Positions 27,865 to 35,459 of a stretch of 64,000 nucleotides of DNA are shown here, piece by piece. Where the stretch lies: contig NZ_CP007057.1 of the NCBI RefSeq assembly GCF_000517625.1, forward strand, positions 1 to 64,000, read 5' to 3'. The notes beneath the pieces are model-generated. The model did no database searches. It saw only the letters and a list, made by a program, of their open reading frames with translations, and was not told where the DNA came from. Source of the stretch: Halostagnicola larsenii XH-48 (GTDB lineage: Archaea > Halobacteriota > Halobacteria > Halobacteriales > Natrialbaceae). Every line of letters starts with the position of its first letter. Position 1 is the first letter of the stretch. A program made the translations under genes and the position numbers.

Positions 27865-28199
27865 TGGTCTGCTCCTTCTAGATGGTCCTCAAGTGCGTCG
27901 AATCGATCCTCCCAGAAGACGCGGTACCGGGTGAGCCACCCGAAGGCGTTGCTCAGCGGAGCACCATCGAGATGACACCGGCGCACGCGTCCATCCTTTT
28001 CTACATCGATTAGCTCCGCATCTTCGAGCACCTGCAAATGCTTCGAGACCGCTGCCAGGGACATGTCGTGAGGTTCGGCCAGGTCGCCGACGCTTTTCGG
28101 ACCGCCAGCTAACTGCTCGATGAGTTCCCTTCGCGTCGGGTGAGCGAGCGCTCCGAAGACCGCGTCGAGATCGAGGTCATCCGACTCTTGTTCAACCAT
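27861..28199 (-). CDS. ArsR-family winged-helix repressor
   Basis: 112 aa from the ATG at 28199 (MVEQESDDLDLDAVFGALAH). HTH hallmarks are HPTRRELIEQLAGGPKSVGD and MSLAAVSKHLQVLEDAELID, followed by the wing VEKDGRVRRCHLD. No metal-binding CVC motif is present, so this is the ArsR subtype paired with SRPBCC proteins rather than a metal sensor. It heads a five-gene operon on the minus strand. A TTAAATAAGA box 22 bp upstream fits a leaderless start at 28199. Confidence 0.92.
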   Translation of the reverse strand: MVEQESDDLDLDAVFGALAHPTRRELIEQLAGGPKSVGDLAEPHDMSLAAVSKHLQVLEDAELIDVEKDGRVRRCHLDGAPLSNAFGWLTRYRVFWEDRFDALEDHLEGADQ

Positions 28200-28201
28200 C
28201 C

Positions 28202-28244
28202 AGTTGAATATATGCGGCACTCTTATTTAACCCTTTAGTTGAAT
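28202..28244 (-). promoter_or_regulatory. Promoter and likely operator of the ArsR-SRPBCC operon
   Basis: A TATA-like TTAAATAAGA (minus strand, 28221-28230) is flanked by two direct copies of AGTTGAAT on the plus strand (28202-28209 and 28237-28244). Sites on both sides of the TATA box are where an autorepressor would act. Confidence 0.5.
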
Positions 28245-28384
28245 GGTGTGGCTGGCAGTTCGTTTGGGGAAGGACAGACCGGATATCGACAGTCAGCAGC
28301 CCTGTCCAATTCGAACTGAGATGGTTGTCACTTCCTGAGCGCTGAAGGGTGTTCTCCCAATTGAGCGTCCATCGTCGAGAATTG

Positions 28385-28825
28385 TCACGTTCGGGGGATC
28401 GCCCACTCGAGAAACAGCATTTCGTCCTCGAGCACGTTGGCCTCGTCGATAATCGCGACGATGTGATCGTCGGTCTCGCGAAATGCCTCGATGAACGCAC
28501 TAGCTGCAGTCCCATCTCGCGAGAGGTGGTTTCCAATACTCGAGTCTTGCGCGAGTCCGTGCAACACCTCGGTTTTCGACGAACCCGCCATACAATTCCA
28601 GTAGGCCCTTCGAACGCCTAACGACTCTTGTCGAAGCTTTCGAACGACGTACTTCGTGAGCGTCGTTTTCTCAGATCCCGATGGCCTCGAAAATGAGGCT
28701 ATGCTCGCCACTAACGCCCTGCGTGAACGGTTCTAAGGTAGTGGCAAGCTGGCTAATTTGTCCTTCTCTGTGCTCGAGATTTCGAGGACGTAGGTCGTCT
28801 CGAGCGCTCGAGCGTTGGCAATCAT
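28385..28825 (-). pseudogene. Orc1/Cdc6 paralogue, frameshifted and truncated
   Basis: Three frames must be joined: MIANARALETTYV from ATG 28825, then PRNLEHREGQISQLATTLEP and GEHSLIF in a second frame, then PSGSEKTTLTKYVVRKLR through HIVAIIDEANVLEDEMLFLE in a third. Together they match the start of a plasmid-type Orc1/Cdc6 up to the Walker B box (AIIDEAN). The Walker A lysine-threonine survives as PSGSEKTT with Glu in place of Gly. Everything after about residue 150 (lid and winged helix) is missing. Confidence 0.8.
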
Positions 28826-29637
28826 TTCCAATAGATAATATACTCTGAGTCGTCATACGATGATTCCAGCCCCGCCTGAATTTCTTGGTTTGAAGGTATT
28901 TCAAAAATAAGGATTCCGGAAACGGTTGAATTCGGAGGTACACGTTCGCTACTATAGATTTCTTGATTCTCAAATTCACCCCGGAAATCTGGTTTTTCCA
29001 TTATCGGGTCAATTGCTAAATCATACAACTCTCCATCTTCCCCTTTTACGAAAAACTCGTCTGCATCTGGCAAATGCTGAATCGTGTTACCTGTATTTCC
29101 ACATGTCAATTCAACAATTACGAATTCATCTTCGTTTTCGGGCTCATACGTAGCTACCTCTGCGCCCCATCTATCTATATTTTTACACGAATCTTGAATA
29201 TGGATCTTATTTATCGTGATTTTATCGTCTGTTGCCGTAGTCACCGATTCAGAAGCTGACAATTCGAGTGGTTGTCCAATTACAGAAGATTCAACGCCAG
29301 AGCCACGCACATCAACGCTTTCGCTTGAATCTAATTTGATTATGCCTTCTCCTAAATCATGCTTATCAGTAGTCCATGAGTATGTTTTCGATTCCCCTGG
29401 TCCAAGATCCACCTGTATATACTCTATTTCAGAACCAAACTCTATTGCAGCCTCACCCTGACCAGATTCTCCACCCTCATTTGCTACTTTCAATTCAACA
29501 TCAAATAACTCGTATATCCCAACTTCAGCAGGTGCTTCAATACCTTGAACCATCAAATCTGCAGGTCCTGTATTAGTGTCGTCGGAATCACCGGAACCAA
29601 GACATCCGGCGAAAGCAACAGTACACCCACTAATCAA
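28822..29637 (-). CDS. Lipoprotein with DUF4352-like C-terminal domain (start lost?)
   Basis: 271 aa as read from a TTG at 29637. The lipobox AFAGC near residue 11 is preceded, upstream of the TTG, by in-frame SRRRQLLISGCTVAFAG, an evident Tat/lipoprotein signal, but no ATG or GTG is found before it. After the acidic GSGDSDDTNTG linker come two beta-rich modules: a CARDB-like one (VELKVANEGGESGQG, GPGESKTYSW) and a C-terminal DUF4352/TRF2-like one (EFVIVELTCGNTGNT, RVPPNSTVSGILIFEIP). Coding region is AT-rich relative to neighbours. Probably a surface protein whose start codon has been destroyed. Confidence 0.65.
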   Translation of the reverse strand: MISGCTVAFAGCLGSGDSDDTNTGPADLMVQGIEAPAEVGIYELFDVELKVANEGGESGQGEAAIEFGSEIEYIQVDLGPGESKTYSWTTDKHDLGEGIIKLDSSESVDVRGSGVESSVIGQPLELSASESVTTATDDKITINKIHIQDSCKNIDRWGAEVATYEPENEDEFVIVELTCGNTGNTIQHLPDADEFFVKGEDGELYDLAIDPIMEKPDFRGEFENQEIYSSERVPPNSTVSGILIFEIPSNQEIQAGLESSYDDSEYIIYWK

Positions 29638-29669
29638 CAGTTGGCGTCGCCTCGAGGTACGACAACGGG

Positions 29670-29849
29670 AGTTCTACCCCAGTGATTCCCGCGTTCTTCT
29701 TGCTCACGGAGAAAAACGCGTTCGCAGTCGTCGAAAACGATCGACGAGATGGCTACCGGATGCTCAGCAAAGGCTCTGTCCACGATCAAGATACCGTCTA
29801 CGAGGATCTCGACGACTGGTGTGAACAGCACGGCTATCTCGAACAGTAG
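29670..29849 (+). pseudogene. Gene fragment (C-terminal, about 60 codons)
   Basis: The plus-strand frame reads STPVIPAFFLLTEKNAFAVV, then VHDQDTVYEDLDDWCEQHGY and ends LEQ-stop. The pattern looks like a real protein tail, perhaps a plasmid gene, but it has no start. The following 140 bp on the minus strand hold another open scrap (TYAIWLVSERSVRTCSRRIT) that I cannot name. Confidence 0.4.
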
Positions 29850-29988
29850 CTCTGGAAAGTAGTCGGGCTCTTTCTTTAGAATCGCTTTGAGAATGAACCG
29901 AGTGATTCGGCGACTACAGGTGCGAACTGAACGCTCAGAAACCAACCAAATGGCGTAGGTTTTCAAATGTTTGTAGCGGGTCTCACAG

Positions 29989-30240
29989 TTATTTTGTCAG
30001 GACATCCGAGGCATATAGTGCCCCATCGACACGGATCTGTCCGTCGTGGGTCACAGTAATCTGATGATCGAGATACCGAAAGGTAAAGCTCCACTCAGTT
30101 CCGTCTTGTTCAGCCAATTGTTCTAATACCTCAGGATCGATATACTTGTACAGTGAATCGAGATCCGCTGGGTCCACTCCATCTGCAGCGGCTACCGCCT
30201 CAATTACGTTCGTAACCATTCTATCAGTTCGTGTCATCAT
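29989..30240 (-). CDS. HalOD1 output-domain protein
   Basis: 83 aa: VTNVIEAVAAADGVDPADLD, then SLYKYIDPEVLEQL, then a beta hairpin EWSFTFRYLDHQITVTHDGQ. This is the HalOD1 domain, a haloarchaeal output module often attached to response regulators and often found alone next to DUF7344-like HTH genes. Its 5-prime end overlaps the upstream HTH gene by 17 bp, so the two are co-translated. Confidence 0.85.
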   Translation of the reverse strand: MMTRTDRMVTNVIEAVAAADGVDPADLDSLYKYIDPEVLEQLAEQDGTEWSFTFRYLDHQITVTHDGQIRVDGALYASDVLTK

Positions 30241-30619
30241 CAGTCATCCTTCGAAAAATCTTACAATTGTTAATCAACGAGTCAGGGATCTCGTCTATGG
30301 AGTCAACCACTGTCCCGATAATGAACGCTGGTTCTTCGAAATTGGGTCCACGCTGCACACAGAACGGGTCCTTCTCCCACCGAACGTACCCAACTTCGGC
30401 GAGCTTCGGAAGATGGTGATGGCGTAACTGGATGGCTAACGTCTCAGAATCCATCGACTGATTAGGGGACGCTGCAGCCTCGAGCAACGAAAGTCGGCGC
30501 TCTTGGGGTTCCTTCAGCAACGAACGGATGATTTCTCGTCGGGGCTCGGCGGATAGTACTTCGAACATTTGATCCCATTGTCCAGCCCAGTCCCGCTCGC
30601 CAGATGGATCCATGGCCAT
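30224..30619 (-). CDS. DUF7344-like winged-helix protein
   Basis: 131 aa. FEVLSAEPRREIIRSLLKEP opens an ArsR-like winged helix; the recognition helix region is AIQLRHHHLPKLAEVGYVRW and the wing has EKDPFCVQRGPNFEEP. This is the HTH commonly paired with HalOD1 in haloarchaea; the pair probably forms a small signalling unit. ATGs at 30619 and 30613 are both possible. Confidence 0.85.
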   Translation of the reverse strand: MAMDPSGERDWAGQWDQMFEVLSAEPRREIIRSLLKEPQERRLSLLEAAASPNQSMDSETLAIQLRHHHLPKLAEVGYVRWEKDPFCVQRGPNFEEPAFIIGTVVDSIDEIPDSLINNCKIFRRMTDDDTN

Positions 30620-31038
30620 ATTCCGACTATTTGTCTCGATCCACCATTATTGTTGGGAGATGCCAGATAATAACGAGAATTAACCCGTTATGCTCTGCTG
30701 GACTCATTCTCTCCCTCTCTATTCGCATACCCTTCTTGATGGATACAATAGATATTCCTAATCCGGGTGTTACCTCCTTGCCCTGTACTTGCCGTTTGTC
30801 AGGTAGCCACGGGGAAGTATGAGAACTGTTTTATGGCACTCTGAAATCGCATTCTAAGCTCCCCGCCGAGTTTATTGCCTCCCCGGAGGGGTGAGACGTT
30901 CAGAAATGACTGTAATTGACCAGAGAGGCGAACAACGCAATGTGTGGTTGTACAGATCGATTGAGTGCTGTAGCCATGGTCTGATTCCAGCACCCTCGAC
31001 GGTACTGGTTTGTGTATATACTACGAACGTACAAGCGT
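30620..31038. other. Intergenic stretch, nothing firm
   Basis: About 420 bp. It contains a GC-rich inverted element around CCTCCCCGGAGGGG (near 30879-30893). A minus-strand start ATGGCTACAGCACTC (about 30977) opens a 25-codon frame that may be the head of a lost transposase. No gene can be supported. Confidence 0.4.
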
Positions 31039-31314
31039 ATGTCTGAAGGCGAGCCCAACAACGGTGATCCTGAGATTGAGCGGATCAACCTTCAAATTTC
31101 CCAGTCATTCCGCGAAGTCATCGATGAGACGTGGCGCGAGCGCGGATTCAACAGCCGTAGTGAGTTTATCCGTTACGCATTGCGGGAGTCAGTGAATCAT
31201 CCAGAAGGTGCTGGGTTCTGGAAAGACCTAGCAATCAGTGAGGCGCAGTTTGATGACGGTAAAAGCCGCTCGAGCGAGGAAATCAAAGCAGCATATGGGT
31301 CCGACGACGAGTGA
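31039..31314 (+). CDS. Ribbon-helix-helix (CopG-like) antitoxin
   Basis: 91 aa from the ATG at 31039. ERINLQISQSFREVIDETWR, then RGFNSRSEFIRYALRESVNH form the RHH DNA-binding fold, and the C-terminal tail FWKDLAISEAQFDDGKSRSS would wrap a RelE-type toxin. It is followed by an overlapping toxin relic. The antitoxin itself appears intact, so the module has lost its toxin but kept the DNA-binding partner. Confidence 0.8.
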   Translation: MSEGEPNNGDPEIERINLQISQSFREVIDETWRERGFNSRSEFIRYALRESVNHPEGAGFWKDLAISEAQFDDGKSRSSEEIKAAYGSDDE

Positions 31315-31411
31315 CGACGATTGGGAGTGTGGGCATTTTCGTCTCGAGCGGAAGACCAACTTGCGCAGTTACCTACAGAAACACAGGACCGCATCAATCA
31401 CTAAACTGACA
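31295..31411 (+). pseudogene. RelE-type toxin, frameshifted and truncated
   Basis: It starts inside the antitoxin (ATG 31295, MGPTTSDDDWE), as is usual for such pairs. After W-E, a 2-bp TG duplication shifts the frame; the second frame continues FSSRAEDQLAQLPTETQDRI, a classic RelE first-helix segment. At about 31405 the toxin sequence stops and transposase sequence begins, so all catalytic residues are lost. Confidence 0.7.
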
Positions 31412-31720
31412 AACGCCAGCGGAGGTGCTAAACTAGACAGTGCCCTCGGTGACAAAGGGTACGACGATCAGAAAATTAGGCGTCTTGCTTGTCAATACGA
31501 GGTTCGTCCACTGATCAAGCATCGTGAATTCACGTCACTTCACCGGGCATGGAACGCACGCTTGGACGCTGACCTCTACGGACAACGGAATCAATCAGAG
31601 ACAGTCAACTCAACGCTCAAGCGGAAGTACGGTGCGTTCGTTCGCTCACGACGGTGGTGGAAGCAGTTCCGTGAACTCACTATCGCCTGTCTCAGTCACA
31701 ATATCGACCGATCACTCTGA
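31405..31720 (+). pseudogene. IS5-like transposase, C-terminal fragment
   Basis: The frame reads LGDKGYDDQKIRRLACQYEV, RPLIKHREF, then RNQSETVNSTLKRKYGAFVR and RELTIACLSHNIDRSL. This is the last third of a DDE transposase: the D-K-G-Y-D aspartate and the late E of S-E-T-V-N are visible. The N-terminal catalytic aspartate and everything before are absent. It is fused out of a RelE gene, marking an old insertion followed by deletion. Confidence 0.8.
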
Positions 31721-31959
31721 GCAGTCAATACAGAGGGTGTATCCAGCACGCAGTTGTGGTTCTCTCCGAAATTATCTCGTTGACTACTCGGCCAGTTAAA
31801 TTGCGGAGTAGTCGATAGAATTTATGATATTTTCATTTCAAACCTGAAGATTTTTCATCATACAGATCTACATCTTCTGCTTCAGGCTCTAAGTAGTTCA
31901 CGTGGCGGACGTATGGACCGTTCGATGTACTCGGGTCAAGATATCGTGAGGATTGTCGA

Positions 31960-33225
31960 TTAGCTATCGAGTCTCCGTATGGCCCAGAATGCACACACCA
32001 CCATGAAAACTGCAGCACCAGCCGCAAGTGCAAATCCGATTCTGTATCCAGTCTCCGTGTAGACACGCGCTCCGTTGATCGTTTCCCCTGTCCAGAATGT
32101 ATCGAGCATGGTCCCAAACAGTATCGGAAAGACTGCCGCACCGAACCAGCCCATTGAGTTTATCGCTCCAATGGCGGTCCCAGCGGCGGCCGGATCGAAC
32201 CGCTCTTTGATAACGGTGAATGTAAGCGCCCCACTACCGCCCATAAACCGTACGGTGAAAAACAGCGCCCCGACTAAGAGGAGGTTTGCTGTCCCGAAAA
32301 CAGCAAACGTCACCCAAATGAGAGTGATGACTAGGACTGAACCGAGAACCAACGGCATACGCGTTTCCAACCGATCCGAGACAACTCCAAAGACTATCGG
32401 TCCGAACACCCAGCCGATCCCGGCAACGAGAACATATGATGATGCAGAGGTAACAGTCAAACCATACGACTGCACGAGGTACGGGATTCCCCAGAGGCCG
32501 AAGATCGTGAAATCCACGCCGATTCCACAGAATAGAAACAGTCCGAGGAGCCAGGTCACGGGCGTCTGGAGGACGTGAAAGAGATTCGATTTGATGTCGG
32601 CAATACTCAGGGTGGGGGCAGGCGGGACGCCATCGATTTGGGAAAGTCCGGCATCCATCGGGGTATTACGAACCGCGGTATACACAAATATCGCAGTGAG
32701 AATCCCAATAACCCCGATTCCAAATATTGATTCGCGCCATCCGATTTGACTCACAGCGATCGCCAACGGAGTCGTTGCGAGTATTCCACCCAGAGCACCG
32801 ACGGTGAGCGTCAGCCCGGACAACGTCGCAAATTCGTTCGCTCGAAACCAGTTCGCACAGAATCGGAGTACCGCCAGATACAGCACGCTCGCACCAAGTC
32901 CGATGAGCGCCCTCGCAGCGAGTGCAACGGTATAAGTGGGACTGACAGCGAACACCATTGCCCCGACACTCATAACAAGTGTGCCATACACTGCCGTCTT
33001 TCGTGACCCGGCGTAATCAGTGATGATTCCCGCGGGAAGTTGGAGCGCAGCATAGAGATAGAAGAACGACGAGTGCAGGAGCCCCAACTCAGTACCGGTC
33101 GTCTCGAACGTCCTTACGAGGACTTCCGCGAGCACGCCCATCGAGGTACGGTGGAGCCCAACGGAGAGAAACGCGAGAGACAGGGCGGCCCACCCCAACC
33201 ACCGACGGTAGATGGATCTGTCCAC
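31960..33225 (-). CDS. MFS transporter
   Basis: 421 aa with 12 hydrophobic helices. The loop 2-3 signature appears as GIITDYAGSRKTAVYGTLVM and its second-half equivalent as FGVVSDRLETRMPLVLGSVL. General layout resembles the oxalate/nitrate and anion-cation symporter groups; the substrate cannot be deduced. It stands next to a PaaI-type thioesterase on the same strand, 52 bp apart. Confidence 0.9.
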   Translation of the reverse strand: MDRSIYRRWLGWAALSLAFLSVGLHRTSMGVLAEVLVRTFETTGTELGLLHSSFFYLYAALQLPAGIITDYAGSRKTAVYGTLVMSVGAMVFAVSPTYTVALAARALIGLGASVLYLAVLRFCANWFRANEFATLSGLTLTVGALGGILATTPLAIAVSQIGWRESIFGIGVIGILTAIFVYTAVRNTPMDAGLSQIDGVPPAPTLSIADIKSNLFHVLQTPVTWLLGLFLFCGIGVDFTIFGLWGIPYLVQSYGLTVTSASSYVLVAGIGWVFGPIVFGVVSDRLETRMPLVLGSVLVITLIWVTFAVFGTANLLLVGALFFTVRFMGGSGALTFTVIKERFDPAAAGTAIGAINSMGWFGAAVFPILFGTMLDTFWTGETINGARVYTETGYRIGFALAAGAAVFMVVCAFWAIRRLDS

Positions 33226-33277
33226 ATCGCAGAGAGGGTCGATTGCACCTCCGAATGGACCGAATCTGAATCCTCGC

Positions 33278-33862
33278 TCATCTGCCCCCAGCGGCTTCGC
33301 CTCGTAACGTCAGGCAGACACTCTGGAGGTGGGCGACAAGTTCCCCGTCCGGTCCGGTGACATCACACGTGACCAGACCCACGGTTCGTCCTGCATCCAT
33401 GACTTGCCCCGTCGCAGTGAGCGGCTTCTCCCAGACGGGCCGCCGGAACTTGACGTCCAATTCGAGCGTCGTGAACGACTCATCGTCGCCGAGAGTGCTC
33501 CCATAGGCAGCACCCATCGCTAAATCCCCGATATCACAGAGAACGCCACCGTGGAGCGTCCCCATCGGATTGGCGTGTTCCGGACCGGGTTCGATAGTAA
33601 CGACTGCTTCACCATCGCCAAACGATTCGATCTGGAACCCGAGTAACTCTGCGATCGGCGGATTCGTTTCCAGCGGATTTGAGTCAGGACCTTTGTCTCC
33701 ATCTTCACGGTTCGTATAGGTCTCGATGGACTCTTGTATCTGCACGTGGTCGGTAGCGAGAGCCGCGAGGGTTTCTGCGACCGTCTCGTCGTCATCCTCC
33801 AATTGCTCAGCCACGTCAGTGGGAAGTTCTACCTCCAGGCTTCGGGTGTCAGTTTCGTTCAC
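33278..33862 (-). CDS. PaaI/YbgC-type hotdog thioesterase
   Basis: 194 aa. An acidic helical extension of about 70 residues precedes the hotdog fold, whose key segment is ANPMGTLHGGVLCDIGDLAM (H-G-G and the downstream D), with ELDVKFRRPVWEKPLTATGQ later. Hydrolyses acyl- or aroyl-CoA. The extension is longer than in typical PaaI proteins. It is probably co-transcribed with the MFS gene. Confidence 0.9.
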   Translation of the reverse strand: MNETDTRSLEVELPTDVAEQLEDDDETVAETLAALATDHVQIQESIETYTNREDGDKGPDSNPLETNPPIAELLGFQIESFGDGEAVVTIEPGPEHANPMGTLHGGVLCDIGDLAMGAAYGSTLGDDESFTTLELDVKFRRPVWEKPLTATGQVMDAGRTVGLVTCDVTGPDGELVAHLQSVCLTLRGEAAGGR

Positions 33863-33979
33863 GCCCTATTGACTAGAGGGAAGCCCAGTAATTCTTTACT
33901 TGCGTATGCGCAACTCTAACTTCGGAAATTGCATTTATACGCCCCTAAGAGATCTGTAACACCGGGTCATAGGCTGCGC

Positions 33980-34720
33980 ATGCGCGAATATATTCTTTCA
34001 GCTAGGTATAAACGAGGCGCTGATTCGCTCATGGACGTGTTCATCTCGTATCCAGAGCTCGTCGGCCGTTCGCTCCGGATTGCCGGATCGAGTGCGGGTC
34101 TCTGGCGTGTTGACCGGTTCGTCGGACCGGAGGACGCGCTTGACGAAGTAGAGCGGGTGATAACGGATCGCTCGGTGTGCAACGAGTGCCTCGGTGAACA
34201 TCCTGATTGCACTATCGAGGGAGAGTACGAGGTGGTTGAAGACACGAGAGGAAGTCGGTACATTTACACGTATACATCCGGCGGGAGGTACTGCCATTCA
34301 GTACCTTTTTTCACCGCGCAGATAGTCGGTGATGGGGCATTGTTCGACGCGCGACGAAGTGAGAACGTGTACGAGTGGCGAGTCCTACTCCCGGGTGAAA
34401 CGAAGGGCGGTGAGATTTTCGACCAGCTACAGAACGGGCTCCCGAAAGGCGTCGATATCTCGCTGAGTCAGGTAGGGTCCCCGTCGGCCTGGCCGAGCGC
34501 GGAACTCTCACAGAAGAACCTCCCGTACGACCAGCGCCAGGCCATCGAGGTAGCTGTTGAGTGTGGGTACTACGGAACGCCGCGAGAGGCATCGCTGGGT
34601 GACGTGGCTGCTGCACTAGATCTTCCGAAATCGACACTTCGGTACCGGCTCCGCAGAGCGGAAGAGTGGCTGACGAACACGGTATTTAGTGGATCCACGC
34701 ACGATACGGACGAGGTATAA
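33980..34720 (+). CDS. Bat-type HTH regulator
   Basis: 246 aa from the ATG at 33980 (MREYILSARYKRGADSLMD). C-terminal HTH_10: LPYDQRQAIEVAVECGYYGT, then PREASLGDVAAALDLPKSTL and RYRLRRAEEWL. The N-terminal half contains CNECLGEHPDC, a possible cysteine-based redox or metal sensor not seen in the other two paralogues here. Divergent from the thioesterase gene. Confidence 0.9.
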   Translation: MREYILSARYKRGADSLMDVFISYPELVGRSLRIAGSSAGLWRVDRFVGPEDALDEVERVITDRSVCNECLGEHPDCTIEGEYEVVEDTRGSRYIYTYTSGGRYCHSVPFFTAQIVGDGALFDARRSENVYEWRVLLPGETKGGEIFDQLQNGLPKGVDISLSQVGSPSAWPSAELSQKNLPYDQRQAIEVAVECGYYGTPREASLGDVAAALDLPKSTLRYRLRRAEEWLTNTVFSGSTHDTDEV

Positions 34721-34881
34721 TCCTGGGGGTCAGAGTCGATCTGTGTTGTAATTGTACGAATCGGTAGATCAAATCTTCATACCGATCGATTCCTCTATCC
34801 CCTGTATTGACCACAACGTCTCACTCTATTACATTGAGTTCCGAACAGGCTTCAGCTAACGGCTTTATGAACTACTGATTC

Positions 34882-35241
34882 TTAGGAACACTCAAGTTGA
34901 TCTGATCCGTGCCGTTCCATCCATATCTCTAGTCCTCGAAAAACTGGCGTGAGATCGTTTACCATTTCTGTTTCTTCGTATTCTACTCGTGGAGGAATTT
35001 CGTCGTACTGTGTACGTTCAAGAAATCCAACTTCGACAAGTTCATCGAGTCGTCGAGAGAGTGTATTCGGCGAAAGTTCGAGCGAATCTTGGAGTTCGCC
35101 GAAACGGATCGACTGTTTGTCTGTAGTGACAATTTCATTGAGGATTGCTAAGGTATGTGCCTTCCCAAGAAGTGAGAAGAGCGTACTCTCATCAACCCCT
35201 TCACCCCGTTTTGACCCTTGACTTCCTTTGCCCTCGCTCAT
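34882..35241 (-). CDS. HxlR-family winged-helix regulator
   Basis: 119 aa. LFSLLGKAHTLAILNEIVTT, IRFGELQDSLELSPNTLSRR and LDELVEVGFLERTQYDEIPP show the HxlR/MarR-like DNA-binding fold. No cysteine lies in the N-terminal part, so a direct thiol switch is not evident. A 17-bp palindrome begins 6 bp before the start, suggesting tight autorepression. Divergent from the oxidoreductase at 35460. Confidence 0.92.
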   Translation of the reverse strand: MSEGKGSQGSKRGEGVDESTLFSLLGKAHTLAILNEIVTTDKQSIRFGELQDSLELSPNTLSRRLDELVEVGFLERTQYDEIPPRVEYEETEMVNDLTPVFRGLEIWMERHGSDQLECS

Positions 35242-35247
35242 AGCACC

Positions 35248-35264
35248 ACTACGAAATTCGTAGT
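35248..35264. promoter_or_regulatory. Palindromic operator at the hxlR-like start
   Basis: ACTACGAA-a-TTCGTAGT, perfect 8-bp arms with a 1-bp spacer, just upstream of the HxlR-type gene. Its placement at the expected transcription start fits a repressor site. Confidence 0.65.
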
Positions 35265-35283
35265 AATAGCTGTTCCGAAGAAG

Positions 35284-35305
35284 AGTATCCTCAGTTGAGG
35301 ATACT
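35284..35305. promoter_or_regulatory. Second palindrome in the divergent region
   Basis: AGTATCCTCA-gt-TGAGGATACT, perfect 10-bp arms. It lies 20 bp from the first operator on the side of the oxidoreductase gene. It may be a second protein site or an RNA hairpin. Confidence 0.55.
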
Positions 35306-35459
35306 ACAGGAGGAGCGAGCCACGTACTTCAGGTTTCAATTGAGACGAGTATGGATTGATAAGTTGATTCCCTCACTTCCACTCTCGGTAGTAGCAACCA
35401 GACTCCTAACTTGGTAGCTTTTCACGTCCCCACTCATAGGTTGGAACGGGAGACAATTG

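Noticed and set aside
26023-27975. Long plus-strand frames opposite the SRPBCC genes (for example 362 codons at 26887)
   Set aside because: They are antisense to well-conserved proteins and arise from the high GC of the third codon position.
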